Source: CBDCFV01 sp965261795 (GTDB taxonomy: Bacteria; Chloroflexota; Dehalococcoidia; Lucifugimonadales; UBA3495). From it: DNA of 64,000 nt. Below the pieces are notes generated by a model that ran no database searches, was not told the DNA's origin, and saw only the letters and a program-made list of their open reading frames with translations. The stretch is from positions 1,798,001-1,862,000 of the forward strand of contig OZ253476.1 in the NCBI GenBank assembly GCA_965261795.1, read 5' to 3'. This document shows positions 8,560 through 18,048 of this stretch, in pieces (position 1 is the first letter of the stretch; every line of letters starts with the position of its first letter). The translations under genes and the position numbers were made by a program.

Positions 8560-9966
8560 ATGGACAAGAAAGACATCCCCTTTCTTACGGCAACGGAGCT
8601 TTCCAATTTGATCGCCGCCAAGGAAGTGTCTCCGGTCGAGGCTGCCGAGGCATACCTCGACCGCATCGACGACCTGGACTTCCAGTTCAATTCCTACCTG
8701 ACGGTGAGCCGTGGGGAGGCCCTTCGGGCTGCCCGCGAAGCTGAAGACGAGATAATGCGGGGCAATATCCGCGGCCCCATGCACGGAGTCCCCATCGCCG
8801 TCAAGGACCAGATGTGGACCAAGGGTATACGCACCACCGGCGGCTCCCGTATACTGGCGGACTTCGTGCCCGACGAGGATGCGACGGTCATCGCCAAGCT
8901 TAAAGACGCGGGCGCCGTCCTGTTGGGCAAGACCAACCTGAGCGAGTTCGCTATTACATCCTTCAGCCACCGCTTCAGTCTCCCGAGGAACCCGTGGGAC
9001 TTGGACCTGTCGGCGGGAGGGTCCAGCAGCGGCTCCGGTGCGGCCACCGCCGCTTTTCTTTGCGCCACCTCTTTGGGTGAGGACACCGGCGGCTCTATCC
9101 GGAGACCGGCGGCGTGGTGCGGATTGGTGGGGATGCGGCCCACTTGGGGCTTGGTCAGCCGCTACGGGCTGATGAAGGGCATCTGGTCAATGGATACCAT
9201 TGGCCCTATTTCGAGGAGCGTGGCCGACGCTGCAATCACCTTGGGCGCCATCGCCGGCCATGACCCCAAGGACCCTTATAGCTGGAACAGACCGGTCCCG
9301 GACTACTTGGGCGTATTGGACGGAGACATAAGCGGCATCCGCATTGGCGTGGTTTCCGAGTTGCTTCACGATGAAGTGGTGGAGCCGGAGACCAGGGACG
9401 TGGTGCAAAGAGCTATTGCGGTCTTGGGAGAGTTGGGCGCGTTGGTGGAAGAAGTGTCGATACCCCTTACCGCCCACGCCAACACCGTCTCGTCGATTTT
9501 GCTCGCTGCCGAGCCCGCCCAGAACCAACGGGAGTGGGTGCTGGACCGGTTGGAGGACTACGGGCATGACAATCGGATAGGACTGCTCGCCGGGAGCCTG
9601 ATGCCCGGCGCGGCGTACCTGAAAGCCCAGAAATTGCGGAGCATGCTGCGCCAACAGGTCCACGAGACCCTGGAAAACTACGATGTCTTGGTGTCTCCCA
9701 CGGCCGGGAGGCCGGCGGTGCCGCGTCAGGACGATCCCATTATTACGAGCAAGGAGATGGCGGGGCGTTTGCCCTACATGCGCACCAACACCTTCAACCT
9801 TTCCAGTACCCCCGCGGTCTCCGTGCCCTGCGGTTTCAACTCCGGCTCCCTCCCCATCGGACTACAAGTAGCGGGCAGGCCCGGCGGGGACGCCACGGTC
9901 CTCAAGGTGGCCCACGCCTACGAGCAGGCTACGTCCTGGCACACCATGCGCCCGCCCCACGCCTGA
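8560..9966 (+). CDS. Amidase signature family protein
   Basis: Protein of 468 aa with the complete Ser-cisSer-Lys triad of the amidase signature: Lys82 (VAVKDQ), cis-Ser about 155 (GGSSSGSG) and nucleophile Ser179 (DTGGSI). The C-terminal PAVSVPCGF and LPIGLQVAGRP blocks are also typical. It hydrolyses an amide bond of an unknown substrate. It is not GatA, because no gatB or gatC is nearby and the C-terminal region is shorter. The paralogue at 41593 has the same triad spacing. Its terminator hairpin downstream is split by the 14.9-kb insertion. Confidence 0.88.
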   Translation: MDKKDIPFLTATELSNLIAAKEVSPVEAAEAYLDRIDDLDFQFNSYLTVSRGEALRAAREAEDEIMRGNIRGPMHGVPIAVKDQMWTKGIRTTGGSRILADFVPDEDATVIAKLKDAGAVLLGKTNLSEFAITSFSHRFSLPRNPWDLDLSAGGSSSGSGAATAAFLCATSLGEDTGGSIRRPAAWCGLVGMRPTWGLVSRYGLMKGIWSMDTIGPISRSVADAAITLGAIAGHDPKDPYSWNRPVPDYLGVLDGDISGIRIGVVSELLHDEVVEPETRDVVQRAIAVLGELGALVEEVSIPLTAHANTVSSILLAAEPAQNQREWVLDRLEDYGHDNRIGLLAGSLMPGAAYLKAQKLRSMLRQQVHETLENYDVLVSPTAGRPAVPRQDDPIITSKEMAGRLPYMRTNTFNLSSTPAVSVPCGFNSGSLPIGLQVAGRPGGDATVLKVAHAYEQATSWHTMRPPHA

Positions 9967-9994
9967 CCACGCCTGACGGAAGGTAAAAAAGCCC

Positions 9995-10005
9995 CTCTCT
10001 CTGTG
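9995..10005. repeat. Left copy of 11-bp target duplication CTCTCTCTGTG
   Basis: CTCTCTCTGTG occurs here and again at 24868-24878, directly outside the two outermost miniature-element ends. Removing everything between the copies restores GCCCCTCTC-TCTGTGG-GAGAGGGGC, a 9-bp hairpin preceded by an A-run, just after the amidase gene. Confidence 0.85.
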
Positions 10006-10188
10006 CTGACAGGGGTATGTATAGATATTGTGGACTTGGAAGGGAAATGACTTTCTGGCACCTTTTCGGTACCAAACCAAAGGTAAAAAGGGTCTTGTTA
10101 CTTCCTGAACCACGGCCCGGCCCGTCGGCTGAGCCGAAGATGATCTGTCATCCCAAAGCTGGAAACACCCCATACATACCCCTGTCAG
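10006..10188. mobile_element. B-type miniature element, left copy (183 bp)
   Basis: Non-coding element with terminal inverted repeats of at least 15 bp (CTGACAGGGGTATGTA at the left, TACATACCCCTGTCAG at the right). The interior has no credible ORF. An almost identical copy in the same orientation ends the block at 24685-24867. Confidence 0.8.
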
Positions 10189-10195
10189 GGGGGGG

Positions 10196-10432
10196 CTGAC
10201 AAGGGTATGTAAAATTGAGATTATAGCTACGAACCGGCCCCACCGCCCCTGGATTCCGGCCTACACCGGAATGACGGAATGGGCCCGCCTGGATTCCGGC
10301 CTACGCCGGAATGACGGAGTGGGCCCGATAGCGAGCATTTGGGGGCGGTTTTGTATTTGAGCAAGCCTACCCTACTATGCGGCCTCACGTTCAACTGCGT
10401 AAAGTCCCAAATGAAATACATACCCCTGTCAG
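10196..10432. mobile_element. A-type miniature element, copy 1 (237 bp)
   Basis: Starts CTGACAAGGGTATGTA and ends TACATACCCCTGTCAG. The interior has two palindromic units of the form ATTCCGGC-TA-GCCGGAAT, then a conserved stretch to the right end. No 11-bp duplication flanks this copy, and its right end is B-like, so it looks like a recombinant. It ends 24 nt before the adhesin start codon, so any adhesin promoter would lie inside it. Confidence 0.75.
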
Positions 10433-10455
10433 CCCCCCGCAAGTGGGGCGTCAAA

Positions 10456-12377
10456 ATGACGCCGCGCCGGGTGGCCAGCCTGTTCCCGTTCCTGGCCCTG
10501 CGGCCGTTGTTCTGGGTATCCTGCTCACCGGCGGGCCGACGGCTTCGGCTCAGACTTTTACTCCCTACACCATCACCATCTCCGCGCCCGCTTCCGTCAC
10601 GGAAGGGACTGGCGCGGTGTTCACCATCACCGCTGAACGCACCATCGGGACCAGCGACTTAACGCCCCAAGACTTGGCCATAGGGTTGCAGCAGGTTGTC
10701 AAAAACAACTGCGCCACCGCCGGATGTGACGCCGACACAACCACCACGACCACCCTGACCACCGCGACCATCTCGCTCAACCAACGGTCGGTTGCATACA
10801 CCGTTCCAACCGAGAGCGACGAGGCTGACGAGTTTGACGGCTCCGTCACGGTCACGGTGCAGCCGCCCTCCGGAAACACCCGATACCAAGTGGGTAACCC
10901 GGCCACCGACACGGTCGTGGTCGCAGACGACGAAGCGCCGCCCGCGGTCGAATTCACGGATAGCACGGGTTCCAGCTCCACCGAGAACTACGGGAGGATC
11001 ACCGCCAGCGTGCGCATGACACCGCGTACGACCTACAAGGGCGACGTGACCGTGGACTGGGCGGTCGTGCCCAACGAAGTTATCCCGGGCAGCACCACCC
11101 CCGGTCCAACGGAGGGCCTGGACTTCCTGACGTCGTCGGGCACAGCGACCTTCCCCGTACACGTGGCCGGAACAGACATTCGCCAGCGGCTACCGTTCGA
11201 TTTCCCAATAGTAGACGATGAACTCGACGAAGCCGACGAGGAAACCTTCCTGCTCGAGCTCTCCAATCCGCAGGGCGCCGACGCCACAATCGGGGAAATT
11301 TCAAGGACCGGGATGCGCATACGGGACGACGATCTGGCCCAGCCGCAGCCGGCACCGGACGTATCCCCGGCGGGGACTAGCGCGCTGACCGTCGAATGGG
11401 CCGTGCCGCCAGTCACTGCGGCGAATGCCTTCAGCGGCTACAACGTACAGTACCGCCTCGCCGACGGCGTGGTCGACGACAACACGCCAGCATGGACCGA
11501 CGGGCCTCAGAACGTGGATGGCCTCAGCGCCGACATCACCGGCCTGGACGAAGGCATCGAGTACCAAGTACGGGTGGAGCCCCGGAGGGTAGCATCGGCC
11601 CTCGTCACATGGTCGGCCATCGGCACGGGCACATCCTCGCCCCTCCACAACCAAGACGGCGACAATCTCATTGAGATCACGAACCTGGCGCAGCTGAACG
11701 CCATCCGCTGGGACCCGGACGGCGACGGAGAAGTGGCAGACGCTAACCAAGCCAACTATGCCGCCGCCTTCCCCGGCGCGGCGGGGGGCATAGTCTGCGC
11801 AGCGACCTGCCTGGGCTACGAGCTGACCGCCGACCTGGATTTCGACACCGACGGGAGCGGCGCGGCCAACGACGCCGATGACTACTGGAACGACACCTGG
11901 GGCTGGGATCCCATCGAAGGCTACACCGCCGATTTCAACGGCAACGGCCACGGCATCAGCAATATGTTCATCAACCGCAGCGGCAGTCACATCGGGCTGT
12001 TCGGCACCACCAACGGTGCCTTCATCCACCACCTGGGCCTGATTGACGTGAACGTCAGCCAGCGCGGCATCATGGCGCACAGACGCGCGGCCCCGCTGGT
12101 CGGCACCGCCACCGGCGGGACCATCGCCGCCGTGTTCGCCACCGGCTCCATCACCGGCGGCGCAGTGGCCGCAGGTCTCGTAGCGAACACCTCCGGCAAC
12201 ATCTTCGCCAGCTGGAGCAACATGGCCGTCCGGGTCAACCACGATCCGGACGCCGTAGGAGTAGCCTTCGGCCTCGCCGGCGGGGTTCCGGGCGCCCACG
12301 CGGAGGCCAGCTACGCCGTCGGGTCACTGCATGGCGGCACCAGTCATATGGGAGCAGCGCCGACTACCCGGCGCTGA
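10456..12377 (+). CDS. Adhesin-like secreted protein, fragment 1 (frameshifted)
   Basis: N-terminal part of a large secreted protein. The ATG at 10456 begins a signal peptide (MTPRRVASLFPFLAL) in one frame, and its second half (AAVVLGILLTGGPTASAQ) and the mature protein lie in another; one missing G near 10500 would join them. Then come two Calx-beta-like domains (10560-10935 and 10940-11330; acidic VDDELDEADEETF), one fibronectin type III domain (to about 11640), and a first GLUG-like module (DNLIEITNLAQLNAIRWDPDGDG, YATG-like repeats). The module is cut short near 12345, where about 60 residues are missing compared with modules 2-4, and the frame changes. Confidence 0.6.
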
Positions 12378-12409
12378 AGGTCGACCGCAACAACGACGGC
12401 ATCTTCACC

Positions 12410-13120
12410 GTGGCCGAGTTCCCCGGACAGCACGTGCGGACGCCGCAGGACTACGACGCAGACGACGACAACTTGATCGACGTGAACAGCGTGTCCAGGC
12501 TCGACGCCCTGCGCTGGGACCCGGACGGCGACGGCGCTGTCACGGCAGGCGACCAAGCCAACTACACCGCCGCCTTCGCCAACCGGGTGGCGGGCATGGG
12601 CTGCCCCGGAACCTGCGCCGGCTACGAGCTGACCGCCGACCTGGATTTCGACAGCAACGGCGACGGCGCGGTGGACGCCAAAGACCTGTACTGGAACGGC
12701 GGCGCCGGCTGGGACCCCATTGGGTCGGAAACGGACAGCGCCTACGCCGCCGAGTTCAGCGGCGACGGCCGCCGCATCATCAACCTGTTCATCAGCCGGA
12801 GCAGCGGCAACGCCGGGCTGTTCGGCGCTCTGGACAACGGCGCCTACGTCCACCACCTGGGGCTGGTGGACGTGGACGTGACGGCAACCGCCAGCGTCAC
12901 CGGGCAGAAAACGGGCGCGCTGGCCGGGGCCGCCGACGGCGCGCGCATTGCCGCCGTCTACGCCACCGGCGCCGTGACCGGCTACCAGTTGGCCGGCGGC
13001 CTGGTGGGCGATCTGACCTACGGCGGCGTGATCGCCGCTTCCTGGGCCGACGTCGCCGTCAGCAGCACGAGGGGGCCAGGCCGGGCGGCCTGGCCGGGCA
13101 CGCCCAAGAGAACGCCATAA
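12410..13120 (+). CDS. Adhesin-like protein, fragment 2 (second GLUG-like module)
   Basis: Continuation in another frame, readable from about 12345 (DYPALKVDRNNDG). It holds the second module: DNLIDVNSVSRLDALRWDPDGDG, a Cys pair in GMGCPGTCAGYEL, DLYWNGGAGWDPIG, a ISRSSGNAGLFGA turn, HHLGLVDVDV, then YATGAVTG and ASWADVAV repeats. The frame is lost at a GGGGG run near 13073, after which an unrelated tail runs to the stop. There is no start codon of its own with a ribosome-binding site; this is a broken piece rather than a separate gene. Confidence 0.5.
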   Translation: MAEFPGQHVRTPQDYDADDDNLIDVNSVSRLDALRWDPDGDGAVTAGDQANYTAAFANRVAGMGCPGTCAGYELTADLDFDSNGDGAVDAKDLYWNGGAGWDPIGSETDSAYAAEFSGDGRRIINLFISRSSGNAGLFGALDNGAYVHHLGLVDVDVTATASVTGQKTGALAGAADGARIAAVYATGAVTGYQLAGGLVGDLTYGGVIAASWADVAVSSTRGPGRAAWPGTPKRTP

Positions 13121-14817
13121 TCCGCGCCGCCTACGCCATCGGCACGGCGGTGCAGACCAACAGCGGCACCGGGTGGGGGACGGCCCCACTCTCCACCAAT
13201 GCTGCCCTGAACGATACGTACTTCAACAGCGACACCGTCGGGACCTTGGTCGACGCCTATCTGGGCAAGACGACCGCCGAGCTGCAATCACCCACCGGCT
13301 ACGCGGGCAGCTACGCCGACTGGAACGTGGACCTGGACGGCGACGGCGCTGTCGACGACCCCTGGGACTTCGGCACGTCCGGCCAGTACCCGGCGCTCAA
13401 GTTCGACCGCGACGGCGACGGCACGGCTACGGTGGAGGAGTTCCCGCTGCAGCCGGTGCGCACCATCCTGGTGGACTACGACAGCGACAACGACAACCTC
13501 ATCGAGATTACGACCCTGGCCCAGCTCAGCGCCATCCGTTGGGACCTGGACGGCGACGGCATCGGCGCCGGCGTCCTCCGGAGCAGCTACGTCGCCGCCT
13601 TTACCCATGCCATAGAAGACGAAAGCACGGGCGGCCTACGCTGCGCCGCAGCCTGCCGGGGCTACGAACTCAAAGCGGACCTGGACTTTGACACCAACGG
13701 CGACGGACGCATGGACATCGCCGGCGACGAATACTGGAACGGCGGCAAGGGCTGGCATCCCATCGGAACGGAGCGAGTCAACGGATACCAAGCCGTGTTC
13801 AACGGCAACGGCCACACGATATCCAACCTGTACATGAATAGGAGGACATTCGATACGCCGCTCGATTTTTTCCACGGGCTGTTCCGAATAACGGAGAGGG
13901 GCGCGCGCATCAGCCACGTCGGCCTGGTGAACGTGAATGTCAATGCGAACAGCTGGGCAGGCACGCTGGTCGGCACCATGAGGGGCACCAATGATAGCGT
14001 GTACGCCAGCTACGCCACCGGCAGGGTAAGAGGGGATACTCGGATCGGCGGTCTGGTCGGCTCCGTAGAATCGACAGGAGGGAGCATCGCCGCCTCCTGG
14101 GCCAACGTCGCCGTAGACAGCGATGGGGGAGATACCGGAGGTCTGGTTGGCGGCATCGTCGATCATAGATCGGTCACGGCTTCCTATGCCATTGGCGACG
14201 TTGCCACGAGAAGTGACGGTGGTGACAAAGCCATCGGCGGTTTCTCCGGTGCGCTGGCATCAGCCGCCATTACCCACAGCTACTTCGACACCCAAACCAT
14301 CATCAGCACCCTCAGCCACGGGCGCGTCCTCATAGACAGGATTACCCGGGGCAAGACCACCGCCCAGCTGCAATCGCCCACCGGCTACACCGGCATCTAC
14401 GCCAACTGGGACGTCGACGTCGACAGCGACGGCATTGCCGACGACCCCTGGGACTTCGGCACGTCCGGCGATTACCCGAGGCTGAAGGCGGACCGAAACG
14501 GCGACGGCATCTACACCGCGGCCGAGTTCGGCCGGCTGGCCGGCGTGGCCGCAGTCGCCCCCGGTGTCGCCCAGGGCGGGACCGCGCAGTTCCGCGTCAC
14601 CGTGAAGCCGGCGCCCGCGGCGGACCTGGACGTGAACCTGAGCACCACTCCCTACCGCCAGGCTACCGCCACGCACACGGTGACCGTCTCCGCGGGCCAG
14701 ACCACCGCCGTGCTCCGCGTCACCACCACGTCAAGCACGGCGGTGGGCGCGCTGCGGGCGACGGTAACGGGCGGCCAAGGCTACGCCGCAGTGGGCAGCG
14801 CGGTGTGGTGTACGTGA
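13078..14817 (+). CDS. Adhesin-like protein, fragment 3 (end of module 2, module 3)
   Basis: A third frame carries the end of module 2 (GGLAGHAQENAIIRAAYAIG, GKTTAELQSPTGY, DDPWDFGTSGQYPALK) and the complete third module from about 13480 to 14520 with the same landmarks. A beta-sandwich stretch follows (VAAVAPGVAQGGTAQFRVTV, Calx-beta- or Big-like). The frame ends at a stop beside GTGTGGTGTACG near 14805; one base shift there continues into fragment 4. An upstream extension to 12331 is open but encodes Arg-rich out-of-frame sequence and is not credible. Confidence 0.5.
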   Translation, partial: RPGGLAGHAQENAIIRAAYAIGTAVQTNSGTGWGTAPLSTNAALNDTYFNSDTVGTLVDAYLGKTTAELQSPTGYAGSYADWNVDLDGDGAVDDPWDFGTSGQYPALKFDRDGDGTATVEEFPLQPVRTILVDYDSDNDNLIEITTLAQLSAIRWDLDGDGIGAGVLRSSYVAAFTHAIEDESTGGLRCAAACRGYELKADLDFDTNGDGRMDIAGDEYWNGGKGWHPIGTERVNGYQAVFNGNGHTISNLYMNRRTFDTPLDFFHGLFRITERGARISHVGLVNVNVNANSWAGTLVGTMRGTNDSVYASYATGRVRGDTRIGGLVGSVESTGGSIAASWANVAVDSDGGDTGGLVGGIVDHRSVTASYAIGDVATRSDGGDKAIGGFSGALASAAITHSYFDTQTIISTLSHGRVLIDRITRGKTTAQLQSPTGYTGIYANWDVDVDSDGIADDPWDFGTSGDYPRLKADRNGDGIYTAAEFGRLAGVAAVAPGVAQGGTAQFRVTVKPAPAADLDVNLSTTPYRQATATHTVTVSAGQTTAVLRVTTTSSTAVGALRATVTGGQGYAAVGSAVWCT

Positions 14818-17714
14818 ACGGCCCCGGCGACCATGACACCGACGACGACGGCCTCATCGAGGTATCCACGCTGGCGCAGTTGGACGCTATGCGGTGGGAT
14901 CTGGACGGCGACGGCCTCCCCGCCGGGAACGACAACGGCGCTTTCTCCGCCGCCTTCCCCAACCCGGCGCCGGGCATGGGCTGCGCTCCCTGCCGGGGCT
15001 ACGAGCTGGCGGGCAGCCTGGACTTCGACACCAACGGCAACGGCGAGGCGGACGCCGGCGATACCTACTGGAACGGCGGCGACGGCTGGCTGCCCATCGG
15101 CACCAAAGCCGACCCCTACGGCAGCGAGTTCTACGGCAACGGGCATACCATCTCCAACCTGTACATCAACCGGCCCGACGCCAGCAACATGGGTCTGTTC
15201 GGCGGCCTTGCCGCCGGCGCAGAGGTCCACCACCTGGGGCTGTACAACGCCGACGTGACCGGCGGCAACAGAGCCGGCGCGCTAACGGCCCTTAACGCTG
15301 GCATCATCCACGCCGTCTATACCACCGGGCAGGTCTTCGCTGACAGTCAGGTCGGCGGCATCGCCGGTAGAAACGAAGGCACGATCTCCGCCGTCTGGAG
15401 CGACGCAGAGGTGAGCGCCATCACCATCGACAAAAGTATCATCGGAGGCCCGCAATACGGCGCGGGAGGCATTGCGGGATCCCAAACCGCCGACGGGACC
15501 GTCACCGCATCCTACTTCCGCGGCAACGTCAGGGCGTCTTGGGGAATAAACCCCACCTACGCCATCTACGAGAGAGGGCTAAACAGCAACAACCTCCACT
15601 TCGGCGGCGCCGTGGGCGGCGCGACGGCAAACCAAGGTCCGGTTTCAGGGACGGTCAGCGACGTGTACTACAGCAGTGACGATACTTTCCAGAAGCGCGG
15701 AGGGACCGCCAAGACCGCCGCCGAACTACAAGACCCCACCGGCTACACTGGCATCTACGCCAACTGGGACGGCGACGGCATTGCCGACGACCCCTGGGAG
15801 TTCGGCGGCGCCAGCCACTGGCCGTCGCTCTACGGCATGGACGAGCCGCCCGTGTCCCGGCCCACGACGCCCGGAGACGACACGTTCAAATACACCTACG
15901 GCGACGGGTTGTACCGGCCCAACAGCCGGGCTGAGCTGCGGAGCAGCGGGAGCTACGACCCGGAGGGCCAGTCTCTCTCCTACCTTTGGGAACAGACGGA
16001 CGCCAACACGGTATCCCTGAGCAACACCCGGACAGCCAACCCCACCTTCACCACGCCGGGGCTGGGCGAGGCAGAGCATCTGCAGCTGTACTTCCGGCTG
16101 ACCGTAACCGCCGGCGGGCTTTCCGATACCGACGTGACGGGCGTCTGGGTAACGGCGGACTGGGAGCCGCCGGAAATAGACATCCCGCCCATCGCCGTCA
16201 TCGCCGACCGGACCGAGGTCGTATGCACGGAAGCGGAACGGGACCTTTCCCGTCCCGGCCAGCCGGGCAATCCCCTGTGCCACTACATGGAACCCGCCCC
16301 GGTGACGGAAGGCGTTAGCGTGATCCTGGACGGCAGCGGCAGCACCGACCGGCACGTAGACGTAGACGAAAATGGCCGCCCGGTCATTCTGGAGGACGGC
16401 CGCATCGCCAGCTACGAGTGGGAGCAGATCGCCGGAACCGGCGGGACGCTGACCAGGGCCACCAGCAGCAGCGCCACGTTCCTGACACCCACCGGCCTGA
16501 CCGCCGACACGGCCTATACCTTCCGGCTGACCGTGACCGACGACGACGGCTTAACTGATTCCGACGAGATCACCATCCAAGTCACGGTGAAGCCCATCGC
16601 GGACGCCGGGCACCTCGTGGTAGTTGACGCCGGCGCGCAGTTCACCCTGCGGGGCAGTGGCGCCGGCTACCCCGGCGAAACCCTGACCTACGACTGGAGT
16701 GCAACGGATTCACCTACCCAAACCGCTTTTGGCGCGCCCGTCGCGGCCGAGCTGCTCGCAGTCCAAAATCTAGCCCTCACGGCGCCCGTCGTGGACACGG
16801 ACACGTCGTACACCTGGACGCTTACGGTGACCGACTCCGACGGCCTAGCCGCGTTCGACGACGTGATCGTCAGGGTCAGGATACCGCGCACGACCGAGCA
16901 GCTAGCGCCGCCCACCGTGGACGCCGGCGCAGACCAGGAAGTCGTCAAGGGCGATACCGTGCATCTGACCGGCAACGTCAATCACCCCAGCGAGCCGCTG
17001 ACCGCCGTGTGGACACATACCGGCCCGGTGGAGTTCGCGGAGCTGGACTACGACCGCTACAGCCTTACTCCCGACTTCACCGTGCCCGAGGTGACCAGCA
17101 CAACGGCGCTGACCTTCACGTTGCAGTCCTGCATTGATGATGAATTCGTCCTGGTGAGCGAGGAAATCTGCGCCTCCGACGCCGTCAACATCACGGTGCT
17201 GACCGCACCCCGGCCGCCGGGGCTTGGGGCGTACGCCGGGCGCGACCAGGTGGTGCAGCCGGGGAGTGTGGTGACGCTGAGCGGCACCGTCACCCTGGAC
17301 GGCCTGCCGCCGGACGAAACGCTGACCTACACCTACCTATGGCAGCAGACATCGGGGACGCCGGTAAATCTGCAGAACGCCACGCTGGCTGCCGCCGGCT
17401 TCCGGGCGCCGGAGAACGACGGAGCGATCAACCTGGTCCTGGAGTTCCGGCTGACGGTAACGGAAACCGGGGGAGCGGAGCGGAGCGCCAAGGACACCGT
17501 GCGGGTGGAGGTGCTGCCGGCGGGGCGGGGACCAGGGACGGGCGGGCCGGGATTGGGGGGAGACCAGTCCTACTTCATGATTCCCATGCCGTTCCTGAAC
17601 GCCCTGTCGGGCTGCGCCCCCGGCAGCGAAATGGACATCATCGTGAGTATATCGGACGGGTCAGACGGCGAGACAGCCGGCACCTGGATCATCAGGGTAG
17701 CGCCCGGCTGCTAA
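14805..17714 (+). CDS. Adhesin-like protein, fragment 4 (module 4 and PKD-like repeats)
   Basis: The longest intact piece, 969 aa. It begins with a fourth GLUG-like module (DDDGLIEVSTLAQLDAMRWDLDGDG to DDPWEFGGASHWPSL), then about five PKD/Ig-like domains. Their marks are SYDPEGQSLSYLWEQ, SYEWEQIAGTGGTLT, TLTYDWSATDS, and recurrent FRLTVTxxxGLxD strands. It ends with AGTWIIRVAPGC. Such secreted multidomain proteins usually mediate adhesion to cells or surfaces. No LPXTG, PEP-CTERM or type IX signal is evident at the C-terminus. Confidence 0.65.
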   Translation: MVYVNGPGDHDTDDDGLIEVSTLAQLDAMRWDLDGDGLPAGNDNGAFSAAFPNPAPGMGCAPCRGYELAGSLDFDTNGNGEADAGDTYWNGGDGWLPIGTKADPYGSEFYGNGHTISNLYINRPDASNMGLFGGLAAGAEVHHLGLYNADVTGGNRAGALTALNAGIIHAVYTTGQVFADSQVGGIAGRNEGTISAVWSDAEVSAITIDKSIIGGPQYGAGGIAGSQTADGTVTASYFRGNVRASWGINPTYAIYERGLNSNNLHFGGAVGGATANQGPVSGTVSDVYYSSDDTFQKRGGTAKTAAELQDPTGYTGIYANWDGDGIADDPWEFGGASHWPSLYGMDEPPVSRPTTPGDDTFKYTYGDGLYRPNSRAELRSSGSYDPEGQSLSYLWEQTDANTVSLSNTRTANPTFTTPGLGEAEHLQLYFRLTVTAGGLSDTDVTGVWVTADWEPPEIDIPPIAVIADRTEVVCTEAERDLSRPGQPGNPLCHYMEPAPVTEGVSVILDGSGSTDRHVDVDENGRPVILEDGRIASYEWEQIAGTGGTLTRATSSSATFLTPTGLTADTAYTFRLTVTDDDGLTDSDEITIQVTVKPIADAGHLVVVDAGAQFTLRGSGAGYPGETLTYDWSATDSPTQTAFGAPVAAELLAVQNLALTAPVVDTDTSYTWTLTVTDSDGLAAFDDVIVRVRIPRTTEQLAPPTVDAGADQEVVKGDTVHLTGNVNHPSEPLTAVWTHTGPVEFAELDYDRYSLTPDFTVPEVTSTTALTFTLQSCIDDEFVLVSEEICASDAVNITVLTAPRPPGLGAYAGRDQVVQPGSVVTLSGTVTLDGLPPDETLTYTYLWQQTSGTPVNLQNATLAAAGFRAPENDGAINLVLEFRLTVTETGGAERSAKDTVRVEVLPAGRGPGTGGPGLGGDQSYFMIPMPFLNALSGCAPGSEMDIIVSISDGSDGETAGTWIIRVAPGC

Positions 17715-17720
17715 CGGCGG

Positions 17721-17986
17721 GCGGCGAACCCACGCCGCCGCCAAGGAATCCACGAACGCGACTGACGTCGCCGGGATTCTTTCCGGACGGTCCCGGCGAC
17801 GCCTTGGTCTACGAAAACGGGTTGCTCACACCGTCCTTCTTCGCGCCACACATAACCCAGGACACCTTCGTCACACTCATGCTCACCGTCGACGTCATCG
17901 ACGGCACCGATACCGTCATCTACACCCTCACCGACACGGTCACCATCTACGTCTACGCCGCGTCATCGCCAGCACCCGGGAAATAG
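17721..17986 (+). pseudogene. Residual PKD-like fragment after the adhesin
   Basis: In a different frame after the adhesin stop, about 88 codons read as a beta-sandwich tail (LTVDVIDGTDTVIYTLTDTVTIYV) ending in a stop at 17986. It has no start or ribosome-binding site. It may be the true C-terminus lost by another frame change, or a leftover of an extra domain. A GCGCGCT/AGCGCGC hairpin follows at about 17988-18008. Confidence 0.4.
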
Positions 17987-18048
17987 GCGCGCTTTCGCTT
18001 AGCGCGCTCTAAGCCAAGGTCTTTAACTGATGCGTGAATTGCTTACTA

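Noticed and set aside
12331..13060. Open frame rich in Arg/Gly/Pro at the start of the 12331-14817 frame
   Set aside because: It is the out-of-frame reading of adhesin module 2; the sensible protein in this stretch is in another frame.
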